Shown in pieces: positions 28,863-46,351 of a DNA stretch of 64,000 bases. The position numbers and the translations under genes are program-made. The notes below the pieces were generated by a model. That model saw only the letters and a list, made by a program, of their open reading frames with translations. It made no database searches and had not been told where the DNA came from. Source of the stretch: Pleodorina starrii (lineage: Eukaryota > Chlorophyta > Chlorophyceae > Chlamydomonadales > Volvocaceae). The stretch is from the NCBI GenBank assembly GCA_030267565.1, contig BRXU01000017.1, positions 2,264,501 through 2,328,500 of the forward strand, given 5' to 3'. Position 1 is the stretch's first letter, and the number at the start of each line of letters is the position of its first letter.

Positions 28863-29063
28863 GGGACGTGGGACGTGGGACGTGGGACGTGGGACGTGGG
28901 ACGTGGGACGTGGGACGTGGGACGTGGGACGTGGGACGTGGGACGTGGGACGTGGGACGTGGGACGTGGGACGTGGGACGTGGGACGTGGGACGTGGGAC
29001 GTGGGACGTGGGACGTGGGACGTGGGACGTGGGACGTGGGACGTGGGACGTGGGACGTGGGAT
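28863..29063 (+). repeat. GGGACGT 7-bp tandem array
   Basis: About 28 perfect heptamers. All three frames are open because the period is not a multiple of three (repeating WDVGRGT), which explains the spurious open frames here. The regularly spaced GGG runs could form G-quadruplexes. Confidence 0.97.
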
Positions 29064-30662
29064 GAAGTAAGTGGACAAGTGTAGACTTTCGGCCAACGGA
29101 AAGTCTTCATAAGTAAAAGATTACATTCTTTATTGCACGGTAAATTTATTATTGGAACCCAACATCGCATGAGTACAAACCAGTTTGGCAGTCTCCATGG
29201 ACCGCGGCCGAGGTCAAACCAACACCTCTCGGCCTATAATTAATTCCAGAAGATTCATCGTTCCTTAAAGTGGAATTCTGACATGACGGCGTGAAATGAA
29301 TCTTTGTTTCGGAAACAAACTATGTTTGCATTGCGAACATTCTTCCCGCGACCACACCACAGCAGCTCTGCTAGCCGGTCCGATCGTCTTGACGCATATT
29401 ACAATACAAAGGTTGCAAGGAGCAAACCATGAGGGGCAAACTGCTGGTTGTTGGACGCCAAGCCGCCAATGCACGCACGATTCATCTGCGGGCCGCCCAA
29501 CAATCAAGTCCAGTCGGCAACCTAGGGGACTTCTACTTTCCAAGTCCTCATGTTAAAGTTGTCAAGCCTCCTCTATGACGAATACCTCGGTAGCGAAGCC
29601 TGTGCACTCTCGTCGGCAACTGCACGTCATCATCGCGACCCTCTCAAACAGTTCCGCTGTCCTTCTATTGGCAAGTCAGCCTTCGTGATGTGTAAATGAT
29701 ACACTGCATGTCTACTGTCAAGTAACTTCAGCCAATGCGCTGGCCGGAAGAGTTGCACAGTGCCGAGACGGCGCGCGATGCTAAACATGGGGCGGATTGC
29801 TGAAAGCTCTAGCTGTCTATCAGCAGGAATGTTGACACTCTCACACTTCACGCCCTCGCCGCCCTAGCCCTTCAACTCCACCCGTACGGATTGAACGGGG
29901 CCCCGCCCTTTTTCCGGCTTCAAGGAAGCCGACACCAACCCCTTGTCCTCTTTTCCTAGAGCTCTTACTGGTGAGCCCCTGGGAAGCAAGGTGGGGCGGG
30001 GTGGCTGGGTGGTGGGTGGGTGCGTAGCTGAATGCCTGGACGACCCGCACCTACCTACCGATACCCGCTCATGGAGGCAGCAGGGAAGGACTGGCGTCAA
30101 TGACAGGCTATATATCTAGGCGTGCAGGGCTGCACTCAAGGCCTTATTTCGTTCTTGCAACGAGATCACTCTTGGACCAGGACCAGGACCGTGGCAACGA
30201 GATCCCGCTGCCAGCGAGCGAGGCTGCTGCTAGGGGTGAATGAACTCGCATGGTATGTATGTGCCACGCGCACCGCCGATCTAGCTACGGCCAGCCAATC
30301 TACCGTATCTGCGTGCGGGTGGGGCGCTGCCTTGGATTGGTCAGTATGGCGAGAGCCTCCGTCACAGCTCCACATTCAGGCAGCATCGTTCTGTGTGCGT
30401 GGGAGTTGCTTGCAGTGTATGTGGCGCATGGGGTATGGCAGCAGCAGGCGGTGGGTGGTGCAAGTTGTGCTGCATTCAGTCGGTGGGTGGGGGTGGGGGT
30501 GAGGGTGGGGGGTGGCTGGGGGGAAAGACGAGGGACACGGTGGCTTGTTTGGGTGGGTTGCGAGAAGGAATGATGAAGGTGGCGGGGGAGGACTGGGACC
30601 GGGGAAACCCGTCACCCAACGTCCTCTGCTCCCTTAATCCACGCCTCGGCCTCCGGTCGGGC

Positions 30663-30978
<316 letters not shown>

Positions 30979-32906
30979 GGAAATGATCAGTAGATCGTGG
31001 AGCACGCAAAAAAATAGTCGTCGGGACGACAGCAGCAGTGCTAATAAGTAGGATAGTGCGCCGCCACTGCTGTATGTCGCTCATCTTGCGATGCGATGTG
31101 ATGCGATGCGATGCATGACGGACGACGACGGACAGCGCGACGGTAGGTCGATGTATGTAAGCGGAGGGGCGGGCAGCGCCCATCCATCCTCGTGCATGTA
31201 CGTATGCATATTGAGGACGTACACAGGGTCGATTGTTGATGATGGCATTTCGTGGTACAGTAGATATATACGCAGGTACGCAGTAGTGCCCAGCTGGCGG
31301 TGGGGAAGCACGCACAACCGAGCAGCCGCCGCGATGCAGTGCGTGTATGTGGCATTCGAACTGGTAATTTGTACGACGGTTGTTGTATGACGGCTGTTCG
31401 TACAGCGAGCGGTTGATCTGGCGTAATGGTGATCTGGCGGGGCGATCGAAGTTAGAGTGCAGCGGGGGATCATACGGCCCCCGTATGTATCATTCAATCG
31501 ACTGGGCACCGCCGGAGGGGAGGGAGCACAATCCGTGCGGAGGCCATCACGCAAGTTTGGGTGTTGTTCGTTGTTCGGTATGTATGTACATACATGCGTG
31601 CGTGCGTTGTTGCGGTCTGGACCATCCAACGGCTGATATATAGATCGACAATGTTTGATGACCCAAGCCAGCAGCTTGGCGGAGGATTACATATCTCAGC
31701 GAGGATGCAGCGTTATATCAGTTCAGTCAAAAATTCGTTGAACAGGAAAAAAATTATTATAGTGTGCATACTCCATAGGAATAATGAATTTATCTTTCGG
31801 TGATATGCATATGTCTCCTCGGACGGATGGGAAGGCAATTGGCGTAGCAGGGCGTAGCAAAACGAATCGGTACCCATGCTAACGAAGAGGGAGGCAAAAG
31901 GCAAAAAGCACGACTGCTGTCAGACCACGCACAATAATGCCGCGTACGTACATTTACCCAATCTATCTAGGTACTCCACAATGCTGCAGCAGGTGTGACG
32001 ACTCATTTCTTACATCTTTTAACCCCTGGTGTCCACCCGCCGGGTTACTTTTTTATCGTCACTCCGCGGCTATCCGGCGTACGAGGTATTTATACGAGTT
32101 GGAAGTCGAGCAGGCGGACTGACTAACCGACACAGTTGCAACGAACGTATCCAGTGCTCACGCAGCGAATGATAATATGGTAGGGTGGTATATTGGGTTT
32201 TCTTGCTTTTTTTTCTTTTTTCATCTGGCACGACTCGCTAGATAGCGCGAACTTATTATCAATGGACGCCCTTCATAATGTCTCGTTTGCTGCCCACAAT
32301 GCCATACGTTACGACTAATTCTTCCCTATCTCAACTATCCTTGCTGCGTTGGAATACGTTTTGGGCCACTCTCGACCATGCATGTGTGAACAAAGCCGGA
32401 CCGGAAGTCCAGACTGCAAAGTAGGATTTCTGCCGCAGAAGATAGATATAAACATACACAGTGAGTAAAAATGGCGCGAATAGGACACTGCTACGGCGGC
32501 GGCGGAGCCTGACGTCCTGAGCGGGTTGCTTAATTCAGAGCCGAGTTGAGGTTTAGCGCTGTTTCGTGAAAAATGAATGCCATGGCTTTGTCGATGGGGC
32601 TCGTGTTGTACGCACGCATGGAATCCGGAATCCTGCCAACTTGGCTGACACCTGATAAAACCCTAACGAAGTTGCCGTGCAAAAAGGAGATGGTCATGTG
32701 TAATCGCCGTTTTGCCTGCTGCCTACGTAATAACTTGGTGCAGTCACACTACTCCTCTCTCGTTTCCTTACTCCTGTAATACTTGTGGGAGGCAGGCGGC
32801 TTACCACTCGATCGGTTCATGAACCAATTGCCAGTCTTGAGAATCTAGATAGCATGCACGTCAACGAACGCACATGCATGCATGCGCCACCTATCGCAGC
32901 TCGACA

Positions 32907-38535
<5,629 letters not shown>

Positions 38536-41370
38536 AGATAGATGTGCATCGTTGTATCTGGATACGGTGTATCCGGCTACGGTGTATCCGGCTACGGTGT
38601 ATCCGGCTACGGCTCCGTACGTACCTTGTGGACCGATGTATGTATGAGCATCTAGCTAGCTGGGCAGGTATGTGCATCTGGATGGATGATTGGGTGCGAT
38701 GGATGCATGAACGAATGGATTGGATCGGCAGATAACTAATACATGGTATCGATAAATCCTGGTAGGTAAATGGATAGCGAGACACGCAGACAGATAGACA
38801 GATGAATCCCTGATAGATTGCAGAGATAGTTAGATAGGTAGATAGTTAGATAGGTAGATAGGTAAATAAAGATATGGAACTTTCGATAGATCTTTAAAAC
38901 GTGGCCCCCCTATCCACATCCACATCCGAGGCTCAGCCACGAGCTGGATTGATACGATGCAGGCAGATGGATCCCTGATGGATAGATAGCCGGGGCGGCG
39001 CAAGGAAACGGAATGAAACTCTGCTGCTCTGTGTATGTATGAAAGCCACTCCAACAACTGGTTTATTATGATGCCTGAAGGCGGGCGCATACGAAGAGCG
39101 ATGTTGGACCGAATCCGTCCTTACGCCTGCTGCTTGCGAGAAGGAATGATGAAGGGAATGATTGGCGCGGACGGGATTGATTGGCGGATAGGATGGGAGC
39201 ATACACGGTCGACAGCTGAGCACAAAACAGGACGCAGCCGTGCGTAGCGGCAGTACAGGAAATAAATGCAGCGATGGACGCGGTGATGAGAGGAGGAGAG
39301 GGGGAGGTTCGAAGCAACTAACCCCATCCAATATGCCGCCGCTCACGCATGTGCGATCGAGCTCAGTACCGGTATACATTTACACATGGTCCAGCTCATT
39401 ATACATTTACACCTCAAGCCATGTGGCCCGCCGAGCCTCACTGCGATTTTTGCTGAGGCTTTACTTTGCTTGTTTTTTATCCGCCGTCCTCACACCTCGC
39501 ACGTGGCATGTCCGTGTGTACACACAGCCGTTCGTTCTACGGCCCGCCGTCCTCACACCGCGTACGTGGCGTGTCCATCCGTGTGTACACGCAGCCGTTC
39601 GTTCTACGGCCCGGGTACCCAACAGCTCGACCCACCGACCCATCTCGCTCGCTCGCTCCCCGCCGCTCCATCCCCGTCGTCGCCATTTGAAAGGGGAGTG
39701 GAAACACTTGGAAGCCCGCCGCAATGTGTTATCAGAGGGGCAAGCATGCAGAAATGCAGGAGGAGCGCCACCGGCTCAACGCACGCAGCAATGACCAGTC
39801 GTACACACTTGCCCGCCCTTCCGTCCACGCGCAAGCGACATGCCCGCCCACACGCTTTCCGCCGCTCCAATCCCCACCCCACCACCGATCCCGCCCATCT
39901 CACCCCAGAAGCACATGAATCCATCCATCTATGCCTCCGGCTCATCTTTGGCGGCTTGAGGATGGGGTTCGGATCCCAATCCCAATCCCAATCCGAATGC
40001 GCAACACGCGCGCACACACATTCTCACGCACGCACATATAGCAGACAACGCGCGCAGGGCCCAACCTTACTTGATGTTCGCCTCTATCTGCCTCTGCCGA
40101 ATGCTGCAGCGATGAGACCGATGCGCAGGGTCCTCCCCCTCTTTCCCCCCCCCAACCCATACACATACACACACAGATACACGATTAATCCGAACCCAGG
40201 CCGCCGTGACATCAATCGACATCGATCGACAGCGATCGACAGCGATCGACATCAGCTCCGGCGTGTGTACAGCAGCAGTAGACGGGGTGTGTGGATGGGT
40301 GGGCGTCATCATCATCAGCAGCAGCCGCCGGCGGCTGTTGGCAGTTGTGCAGAAGGAGGGCACCGGGCACCGGGCACCGGGTAGAGGGGGCAGGCGGGGG
40401 CTGTCTCCTGTCTGGCGACCCACGGCACCACGCAACCTGCCCTCCATAGCATCCGCAGCGGGCGGGGCCCTCGCTCGATTGATCGACGGAACACACCGCC
40501 CTCAACAGGAGCAAAGGCTGCCAAAGTTGTGGTCCCTCCAAACCGCGGGGGCGGTGTTGCTGCTGCTGATGACCAGTGTGTAGCGGTAGCCGATGCCGCT
40601 GAGGAGGGGAGATGGGACGGCGGACCCCGGCGGGCGGCGGCATGCGTGGGGGATGACCGCCGATATGGCGGGCGGGGTACTTAATGGGTAGTGAGGGTTC
40701 GTTGGGGAGGAGACGATTATGGCACCGGCAGCAGAGCAGCGCCAGCAAAGGCTTGTTGGAGAGGTGATGGCCGGCCCTTTCCTTTCCTTGCGTGTGAGTT
40801 CGTTGATTGGCGGGCAGCGGAGCATAAAGTCCTGGACAGACAGCTGATTAGGCATGCCGCCTATCCTAGATAGCCCGGAACAGTTCCCGACGGAGGGGAA
40901 GCGGGAGCTGCCGCGGCTCACGGGGGCCGCAATGTCGCAAATGCAGTTAAAAGGTACGGCAGCTCGATGCATGCATGGCTCAGTTCTCCGCTGCTGCAGA
41001 TAGATAGGGCCAGTTGGCCCAGCAAGCTCATAATGAACTTGCTGAAGTGATTGGCTTGCTGCAGGAACCTGCTTTGGTGGTGATTAATGGAAGGCTCTTG
41101 CCCTCCCCATCCCCGGTCTCCACCCCAGGCTCAAGGTATGTTACGTACGTGCGGTATTATTGCTGTTAGGGTTCCGGGTCCGTTCGCTAACGTCGTCTCC
41201 GTCCGTCCCTTCGCTGTGGTATCTTCTTTTGTATCCCCATCCAATCGTCGGCTGACTTTACTTGCGATACTGCCTGGAGACTGCAAGCACGCACCACCTG
41301 CTGTCATCAACCGCTCCACGCACACAACCGCCAACCCAACCGCTCAACTGTCAACCCCCCAACTAACAAC
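38536..41370. other. 3' flank of gene B and convergent intergenic region
   Basis: No supported gene. It contains three GGTGTATCCGGCTAC units at about 38567-38611 and a tandem pair at 39481-39610. A run of TCGACATCGATCGACAGCGA words lies near 40208-40250, and CACCGGG triplets at 40357-40380. The 3' untranslated part of the minus-strand gene ending at 41371 probably occupies its right edge. Open frames in 39.2-40.9 kb show no domain and are not called. Confidence 0.45.
39481..39610 (+). repeat. Tandem pair, 63 and 67 bp
   Basis: CCGCCGTCCTCACACC, then ACGTGGC, then GCCGTTCGTTCTACGG, present twice in succession with a 4-bp insertion in the second unit. Confidence 0.9.
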
Positions 41371-44300
41371 TCACGGGAGGTAAAAGCAGTTGGCTGACTG
41401 TATGGCCGTCTGCTGGCAGCACAGCAATCTGGTCACAGCGATGCAGCTGGGAACGAACGAGGGTGGGGGTAAGGGTGAAGGTGAAGGCGAGGGTGAAGGT
41501 GAGGGTGAAGGCGAGGGTGAAGGTGAGGGTGAAGGTGAGGGTGAAGGTGAAGGCAACGGTGAGGGCGAAGGTGAGGGTGAGGGTGATGGCGAGGGTGAGG
41601 GTGAGGGCCAGGGCCAGGGTGACAACCAGGGCAATGGTGATCGCCACGGCAATGGTGACGGCCACAGCAGCAAGGGCGAAGGTGACGGTGACCGCCCTGA
41701 CGCCTGAGAGGGCAGCGGTGCTGGCGACAGCGCCATTAAGGATGACGGTGAGGGGGAGGGGGAGGGTGACGGCCATGGCAAGAACGACGATGACGGTGAG
41801 GGTGATGGCGAGGGTGAAGGTGAAGTTAAGAGCGAGGCAGACAGCGAGGGTGAGGGCGACGGTGAAGGTGAGGGTGAAGGTGAGGGTGCAGGTGAGGGTG
41901 AAGGTGACGGTGAAGGTGAGGGTGAAGGTGAAGGTGAAGGCGAGGGTGAAGGCGAGGGTGAAGGTGAGGGTGAAGGCGAGGGTGAAGGTGAGGGTGAAGG
42001 TGAAGGTGAAGGTGAGGGTGAAGGCGAGGGTGAAGGCGAGGGTAAAGGTGAGGGTGAAGGCGAGGGTGAAGGCGAGGGTGATGGCGAGGGCGAAGGTGAG
42101 TGTGAAGGTGAGTGTGAAGGTGAGGGTGAAGGCGAGGGTGATGGAGAAGTTGAGGTGCCGGGCGACGCTGAAGTCAAAGCTGCGGACGAGGGCGAGGGCG
42201 AGGGCGAGGGCGAGGGCGAGGGCGGGGGCGAGGGCGGGGGCGGGGGCGGGGGCGGGGGGCTGGACGTAGAGTTGGTGCCACCGGCGGTGGGGCAGCCGCA
42301 GGGGCCCCGGACGGCCGCCAGCGCATCCGTAAAGGCGGTGACAGTGGCGGCGGCGATGGCGGCGGCGACGGCGTCACTGCTGGTGAAGACGGTGCCTCCT
42401 GCGGCGGTGTGGCGTTGCGTTACGCGGGAGGATGAACTCCTGGAGGGCTGAGATGCAGGCGGACGATCGAGGAGGGAAATGAAGGAACGAAGCCGCCGGG
42501 GTGACTGCGGCATCATGCGTCGTCATGCGCGAGAGTTGTGTGAAGATGTGTGAAGACACGTGCGGGAGTGTTGTAAGGTGGTCCAAAGCCATCGCCAAAG
42601 TTATCGCCAAAGCCGGCACCAGCTGCTGCTGACCCACCGACCCATGGGTCGGAGCTCGGAGGGCAAACACAGCAAGCAAGCGGATGCCGCAAGATCCGCC
42701 CCGTGTGTGTGTGTGACGGCTTCTGTTGAGATTTCTCTCAGATCAGATTAGATCAGAAAGCCAGATTAGCAAGTACGGTATCGACACATGCACAGTGCAA
42801 ACCCACCAAGACAGTCAGGCTGCTTCCCACACTCGCCTCCCCCGCAGCCCCGCTTCCCTTACCCACCCACCTGAGACCTGGCCCTTCCAACCGCCAACTC
42901 CACCCCCGTGGAAATGGTGACCACCTGACAGCTAACACCCATCCAGGACCCAGCCAGCCAGCCCCCTCAACCCGGCCCCCCGGTGGAACCTACCGGCACT
43001 GGCCGCTGCGGTGGCGGTGGCGGTGGCGATGCTCTCCTGAAGAGCCTCGGCCCGAGCGGCCGCCACCGCCTCAGCGCAGCCGTTGCTGGCGGAGGAGAAG
43101 GCGTCGGCGACGGCGCGAGCCACGGCGCGGGCGGTGGCGGTGGCGTCGGTACAGCCGCTTCCGGGGCCTGCGGTACCGGTTGGCGAGGCACAGCCGATGG
43201 ACCAACGGCCGATGGACCATCAGAGTCACGCTGCTGCTCGGGTATGGTAGGTGCTCCCGCTGGTGGCGGCTGCCTCTTGCAGTCGCCAGAGGGACATCGG
43301 CCAACCCAAACAGACCCGACCGGCCTTCAGCCCCCAGGTGGCCCCCAGGGCGTTCATGACCTTCCCTCCAGGCGTACGTCCAGGGAGGGAGAGCGCGGCG
43401 GCACGCAACGGCTCAAAACGGATGCAACCAAGCGCCGTTTGGCGGCGGCGGGGCGCCATTACCACATCGTATCTTTTACGTCCTCGGCAAGTGAAGAGAT
43501 TGTGAATGTCACCGCCTCGCAAGTCACAAACATCCATTTAAGGATGCGCCAATTGCGAGGATCGAGCAGGCATCCATTGGCCCGTTCGAACCGGTTGTGG
43601 GGTTTGAATCTAGGTACTCCGCACGTCCGCATAGAGCGACACACACCCGGCCCCGCGACCCACCACTGACCCATGGGTCAATACTTACACACGCGCACAC
43701 GCACACGCATGCCCGTCATCACGGTCACGCTGGCCTCAGCGCTGACGTAGGCTTTGGCGGTGGCGGTGGCGACGGCGGAGGCCAGGGACTGGGCTGCCGC
43801 GGTGGCGTCGCCGCCGCCGCACACCTGCGCCACGGCGGCCGACACGGCGGCGGCGGAGGCGTTGGCAGCGGCGTCCAGGGCGACGGAGCTGGAGCGGGCG
43901 ACGGAGGTGACGGAGCCTGCAGGAGGGAGGGAGGGGAGGCGGAGGTGAAGAGAGTGGCTGCAGCAGCCGCCGAGGGCAAGGCTGGCGGCTGGGCACCTCA
44001 GGGGGGCCTTTTGGGGTTGCGACTTCGCGGCTGTGGGGAAGCGTGGGCAAGGGGACTGCGGAGGGGAAGGAGGGCTGCATTGAAGCCGTGGAAGCCGTGA
44101 AGAGCACACGACGGTACCATAACAACAACTGAAGTCGCTTAATCCCCTCCTGGTGTACCGTAACATTTGCTCACCTCCCCCGAGGGACTGCGCGGCTGCC
44201 TGGGCGATGGCGGTGGCTGCTGCACTGGTGTTGCCGGAGGCGATGGCGTGAGCGATGGCGCTCGCATTCGCTGCAGCCGCGCCACCCGAAGAGGCCGGCC

Positions 44301-44810
44301 GGGCGACCGCCAGCGGCCCAGTCGGAGTGGGGCTGGGTCCTCCTGAGCCGTGGTCGCCGCCCTGCGCGGGGGAAGGCGCGTGCTGTCTCAGTCGCCGGCC
44401 GATGAAGCCGCCTGCGGGCAGGCAAGGCGACACGAAGCAAAGGCGAGGCCCAAGTTAGTCGGATCCTAGATATTTGGCGTCACGGCAGCGGTGAAAGCAC
44501 CGGGCTATCAGTGGCTGCCACGATTGTAACAGCTCCGGTTTCCGGAAGCTTGATTTTCCGGAGCCGAGCCGCGCAGCGAAAGGCGGGGGGCACAGTACCG
44601 GCGCCTACTATTCGCGCCTTCTTCACGTCTTTCCATTCGCCTTGTTTTGCTGTTGTTGTTGTTAATTCTCTCTCTCTCACCCGCTGCTGCCGCGCTGTCG
44701 CGCGCGGCGTCTGTGAGTCGAAGAGGCTCCAGCGCCAATAACCACGATAAGAGGACGACGCGGGCAAAGGACAGGCGGCGGCCTGCCGCATCACGGTCGC
44801 CCGCCGCCAT
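41371..44810 (-). CDS. Secreted Ala/Ser-rich silk-like protein with long Ser-Pro tail
   Basis: Five exons on the minus strand: 44810-44681, 44411-44175, 43916-43689, 43167-42994 and 42398-41371. They total 1797 nt (598 residues), and all four introns are phase 1. Residues 1-36 contain a signal peptide ([18 protein letters not shown]). Exons 2-4 and the start of exon 5 each carry an Ala-rich amphipathic segment, e.g. [40 protein letters not shown] and [14 protein letters not shown] with paired Cys. From about residue 310 comes a Pro run, then about 260 residues of Ser-Pro repeats, ending in a Cys-containing tail. Ser-Pro arrays of this kind are O-glycosylated after Pro hydroxylation in algal wall glycoproteins. 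Ala-rich periodic segments resemble spidroin-type or coiled structural proteins, but no named family is recognised. Exons 1-2 lie in a duplicated 3.9-kb unit. Confidence 0.7.
41460..42160 (-). repeat. Ser-Pro coding minisatellite
   Basis: On the plus strand it reads as GGTGAGGGTGAAGG and GGCGAGGGTGAAGG words. The coding (minus) strand gives Ser-Pro with occasional His, Leu or Ala variants. Unlike the array at 13572 it is imperfect, so older. Confidence 0.9.
42637..42652. promoter_or_regulatory. Palindrome around GACCC-AT-GGGTC, 16 bp perfect
   Basis: CCGACCCATGGGTCGG, upstream (gene sense) of the last exon of the Ala-rich gene. It belongs to a family of GACCC-NN-GGGTC sites in this locus. 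Function unknown. Confidence 0.4.
43667..43680. promoter_or_regulatory. Palindrome around GACCC-AT-GGGTC, 14 bp perfect
   Basis: TGACCCATGGGTCA, directly after the donor site of exon 3 of the Ala-rich gene. Confidence 0.4.
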
Positions 44811-46351
44811 CCTCTATTTTGCGCTGAGCTGCTAATGAGAGAGAAGTATGTTGGCGCGTCCGTCTTGCTTGAGGGTTGGGTCGGTATTTGTAGCGTCGGG
44901 AAAGCGACAAAGTTGTGGTTCTGAAGTTCTTTTTATTTCCAGCGAAATCAATTGAATGCAGCCGAGGATCCGACCGACATCGATCGGACCCGAGCTGCTA
45001 TTGCGGCCTGTCCAGTTTGCAAACTCTTTTTTACTTTTTGCAAAACCATATGTCATGAATGTTGCGTTTGGACAAGGTGCGGCTTCACAGCGCGGGACCT
45101 GGCGCACAGCCGCCGCCGCAACCACGCACGCACGTGCGCATTACCGACCCACGGGTCAATCCAATCCTCCGGACGCCGTCCGCATTCCGCGCCGCTTGAT
45201 CCCGCCGCCTGCGTGCCGTCTCAGAGACAAGGGAGTGCAGTGCGCGCGCGAGGCGGCCCGTAAAAGTGGCCCAGCGTTGCGCGGCTTTTAGGGTGCGATG
45301 TTTACAAGCGAGAGCAGAACGAGCCGCCTTCAATCCTCTTTGAGAATAGTCTTAATGATCATCCGCATCCATCATTGGCATCATTTGCATCCGGGTTTGG
45401 ATGCTCATCATAAACGATAAAACGAAGCTCCCTGTCTGAAAAAACACGACGGCCGCTCTGTTGTTTCTACGCGACGGTAGTGCAGTACAGTACGGCAGCC
45501 TGTGCTACGTACCGAGGTTCTGGGGCCAACTTCTGGGGCCAACTCTTACCAACTGCCAACTGCCAACTGTGTGAGTGCGCGCGTGTTTCCTGTCCTGTCC
45601 TGTCCTGTCCTGCCCTGCCGCCACCGCGACGTGTCGTCTCCGGCACACACGGCTCAGCTGCCAAAGCGCCGCCGTGTTGTTCGGCTTTGACTGAATGGTT
45701 GGAAACCTATCGCGTCATGTTCCAATTCCATTCCTCCTCGTCAGACGACGACGACGACGACAACATTAACAAACCCGACCCGTACTCCGATCCCCCGATA
45801 CATCATCCGTCGCGGCCCCCCTCCCCCCTTTCCGCATCCCTTCGCGACGGATTCCGCGCAGGGAGGGAAGGCGCCGTTCCGGAGCGCCCGCAGCCCCCCA
45901 ACAGGCTACGTAAAAGTAAGGTTTATGTACGGTATACGGCATCGTCCTTGGTCTTGAAGAGCTAAAAACGACAGACAAACACGCGTCAGCCTGCTTCCCC
46001 CCCCTTAATACGGCTGTTCACTTCACGGCTTGTGACGGCTGTGTTGGATTGCGACCCCATATTCAGTAACTCAATACTCAAATCAACCACCGTATTCGCC
46101 AACTCATCACCTCCCAGGCCCGGTCCGGAGCACATTTGCGGAAATCTGCATATTCCCCCAGAAATAAAACACCTTACCACATGTCTGCAGGCATACGCGA
46201 GGCCGACAAGGAAGAAGGAACAAACCGATAAAAAAACCTACGACCGACCGATAAGCCCGTTCCCCAAAGCCCGTTTTTGCTTCGCAACTACCGGTAGCTT
46301 GGCGCCGCTAGGCCGCGAGCAGCGACCCGCGGGTCATGTGGGTCATGTGGG
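44811..46351. other. Promoter region of Ala-rich gene and 3' flank of beta-helix copy
   Basis: 1.5 kb between the start of one minus-strand gene and the stop of the next, so it should include the Ala-rich promoter. It has TGTCC repeats at 45590-45614, GAC repeats at 45744-45760 and TGGGTCATG repeats at 46335-46360. Plus-strand open frames here, up to 161 residues, show no domain and are not called. The same sequence recurs at 48714-50254. Confidence 0.5.
46324..46335. promoter_or_regulatory. Palindrome GACCC-GC-GGGTC, 12 bp perfect
   Basis: Lies just 3' of the beta-helix gene copy, next to three GTCATGTGG words, and is repeated at 50227-50238 in the second duplication unit. A near-match (GACCCACGGGTC) is at 45145-45156. 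Confidence 0.4.

Larger units (their letters stand above)
28300..30662. other. Spacer between duplication copies A and B, no gene seen
   Basis: About 2.4 kb unique to this place. It holds a degenerate tRNA-like segment, a GC hairpin and a 7-bp tandem array, listed separately. The remaining sequence (29064-30660) shows no splice-supported coding region. TTGCAAGGAGC-type unique sequence is interrupted by G-rich runs near 30480-30530. Confidence 0.5.

Noticed and set aside
28863..29063. Interstitial telomere
   Set aside because: Green-algal telomeres are TTTAGGG or TTTTAGGG; GGGACGT does not match.
28833..29084. Protein of WDVGRGT repeats
   Set aside because: A 7-bp DNA repeat keeps all frames open. 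There is no start context or conserved flank.
41463..42269. Plus-strand Arg-Val-Lys or Gly-Glu repeat protein
   Set aside because: The opposite strand gives Ser-Pro repeats continuous with a spliced, signal-peptide-bearing gene, which explains the sequence better.
45480..45965. 161-codon plus-strand frame in the duplicated intergenic region (again at 49383)
   Set aside because: Lacks domain or splice support and runs through TGTCC and GAC simple repeats; it lies in the likely promoter of the Ala-rich gene.
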